From an uncultured Planktomarina sp. (GTDB lineage Bacteria; Pseudomonadota; Alphaproteobacteria; Rhodobacterales; Rhodobacteraceae), in the NCBI GenBank assembly GCA_905182455.1, contig CAJJBJ010000007.1, positions 53,796 through 117,795 on the forward strand: a DNA stretch of 64,000 nucleotides, written 5' to 3'. The position numbers and the translations under genes are program-made. How positions within the stretch are numbered: position 1 is the first letter of the stretch; every line of letters begins with the position of its first letter. The notes under the pieces were generated by a model. The model ran no database searches, was not told where the DNA came from, and saw only the letters and a program-made list of their open reading frames with translations. Positions 63,036 to 64,000 of this stretch are shown in pieces.

Positions 63036-63835
63036 TGACCATGAAAGTGGTGCACGGGGCCGTGACCCTTTCCGATGTGCAACGTGTCGGCGGCCTTGAT
63101 CGCCGCCTGAAGGTATTCGTGTGCCGCAGTCACGGCATCCTTTAGATCAAACCCTTGTGCAAGGCGTGCCGCGATGGCCGCCGAGTAGGTGCACCCTGTG
63201 CCATGGGTATTACGTGTGTTGATCCGCGGCGCTGCTAATGTGGCGATAAGGCCGCTCGCATCGACAAGCACGTCTGTGCACAAATCGCCAACAGCATGGC
63301 CACCCTTCATCAGGACAGCCTTCGGGCCCATCTCGATCAGAAGTTGCCCTTGTCTGGCCATCTCTTCCGGTGTTGTCGCCTCGGATGTGTTCAACAACCG
63401 CGCGGCTTCGGGTAAATTCGGGGTTAGAAGGCTTGCATGCGGCAGGATCAGAGAGATCAGTGCGATTACAGCGGCGTCTTGTAAAAGTGCATCACCCGAC
63501 TTTGCGATCATCACCGGATCAACGACGATCGGGCCATCGAACGCAGATAAGCGGTCGGCGATCGTTTCAATGATTGGCACCGAGAACAACATCCCCAACT
63601 TGACCACATTAACATTGAGATCCGATAAGACCGCATCGATTTGCGCGGCAACGACATCAGCGGGGACCTCATGCACTGCCGTAACGCCTCTCGTATTTTG
63701 GGCGGTCACTGCGGTGATGACGCTTGCGCTATACGCCCGGGCAGCAGAGATCGCTTTGATGTCAGCCTGCACGCCTGCGCCGCCGCCACTATCGGAGCCG
63801 GCAATGGTCAGGACAATCGGGGTTTGTTGCGTCAT
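63026..63835 (-). CDS. thiD: HMP / HMP-phosphate kinase
   Basis: A 269-residue ribokinase-family enzyme that phosphorylates hydroxymethylpyrimidine twice. TIAGSDSGGGAGVQADIKAI near the start binds HMP; the anion hole GTGCTYSAAIAARLAQG with its catalytic Cys/Asp region is near residue 215. Start at 63835 with GGAG upstream. First gene after the TPP riboswitch. Confidence 0.95.
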   Translation of the reverse strand: MTQQTPIVLTIAGSDSGGGAGVQADIKAISAARAYSASVITAVTAQNTRGVTAVHEVPADVVAAQIDAVLSDLNVNVVKLGMLFSVPIIETIADRLSAFDGPIVVDPVMIAKSGDALLQDAAVIALISLILPHASLLTPNLPEAARLLNTSEATTPEEMARQGQLLIEMGPKAVLMKGGHAVGDLCTDVLVDASGLIATLAAPRINTRNTHGTGCTYSAAIAARLAQGFDLKDAVTAAHEYLQAAIKAADTLHIGKGHGPVHHFHGQWE

Positions 63836-63904
63836 GGGCACGTCTCCGCAATATGGGGCGTGCCAACGCGAGAATGAGCCTAGTGCAATCATAGTCGCAC
63901 AATT

Positions 63905-63990
63905 TACCCGTTTCCTACGCCGGTATAACCCGGATCAGGTTCGACGGGTCGGTGCACGCACCTCTCAGCCCAAATAGGCCCCCCGACGGA
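63905..63990 (-). promoter_or_regulatory. TPP riboswitch (THI box)
   Basis: On the minus strand, GGGCTGAGAGGTG is followed by the conserved GAACCTGATCCGGGTTATAC and CGGCGTAGGAAA, with GC-rich helix P1 flanks. These are the hallmark bases of the thiamine pyrophosphate riboswitch. It lies about 70 bases ahead of thiD, so it probably controls the whole eleven-gene minus-strand operon down to 55.7 kb, either by terminating or by hiding the ribosome site. Confidence 0.95.
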
Positions 63991-64000
63991 TTAATTTGTT

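Noticed and set aside
1..64000. CRISPR arrays, insertion sequences and rRNA genes
   Set aside because: I looked for regularly spaced repeats, transposase-like proteins with terminal repeats, and rRNA sequence and found none.
55417..64000. A second copy of the tRNA-Met 3' end (attR)
   Set aside because: No stretch resembling the T arm and acceptor end with CCA was found by eye on either strand; it may lie beyond the window.

Overview
The window looks like chromosomal DNA of a marine Rhodobacteraceae (Roseobacter-clade) alphaproteobacterium of moderate GC. This rests on gene content and order: phaA-phaB, argH-lysA-DUF4175, pyk/rpmI/rplT/pheS/pheT, rpsU-COQ9, dnaX-ybaB-recR with the SRP RNA, pheA-cytochrome c, yejABEF, clpS/hemF/hemE/hemC, and a TrcR (DUF1013) regulator. 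Protein sequences match that group closely from memory. A Planktomarina/RCA-type relative is possible but is not shown by the sequence.

Layout. 1-16 kb: housekeeping and carbon-storage genes (partial polyprenyl synthase, DUF2007, a TrmN6-like methyltransferase, polyhydroxybutyrate genes, tag, tlpA, argH, lysA, a DUF4175 membrane protein, plsC, accA, a malyl-CoA lyase-like gene), interspersed with wrecked genes. 16-19 kb: a compact cassette for D-glutamate/D-amino-acid use (dgcN, dgcA, dat). 19-39 kb: pyruvate kinase, ribosomal proteins L35, L20 and S21, phenylalanyl-tRNA synthetase, an Lrp regulator, COQ9, quinone oxidoreductase, TrcR, recR/ybaB/dnaX, SRP RNA, nudC, pheA and a membrane cytochrome c. 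39-53.5 kb: yejABEF peptide uptake, a DacF-like carboxypeptidase with SPOR domain, clpS, rsmC, hemF, fused remnants of hemE and hemC, and a GlcD-type flavoprotein. 53.6-64 kb: a tRNA-Met, a tyrosine recombinase just downstream of it, and a long thiamine operon on the minus strand. The operon is headed by a TPP riboswitch at the right edge and reads thiD-thiO-thiS-thiG-thiE-thiF-thiY-tenA-thiZ-thiX-tenA.

The most striking property of the window is the number of broken genes, of two kinds. Kind 1 is old decay with several lesions or deletions: an EAL-domain c-di-GMP phosphodiesterase (3.9-4.7 kb), a PPOX-type flavoprotein (13.2-13.7 kb), mscL (28.9-29.3 kb), and the hemE/hemC pair, where one deletion seems to have removed the 5' parts of two divergent genes. 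Kind 2 is a single one-base indel in an otherwise perfect gene: polyprenyl synthase, lysA, malyl-CoA lyase, an SRPBCC protein, rsmC and tenA. Kind 2 is either very recent mutation or sequencing/assembly error, and reads are needed to decide. I do not see an obviously new multi-gene defence or mobile system. The best leads are the hem deletion, the D-glutamate cassette with its palindrome and hairpin, the thiamine salvage operon with two TenA types and a ThiF-rhodanese fusion, an SDR that has lost its active-site Tyr and Lys, and the integrase with a repeated C-terminal motif.
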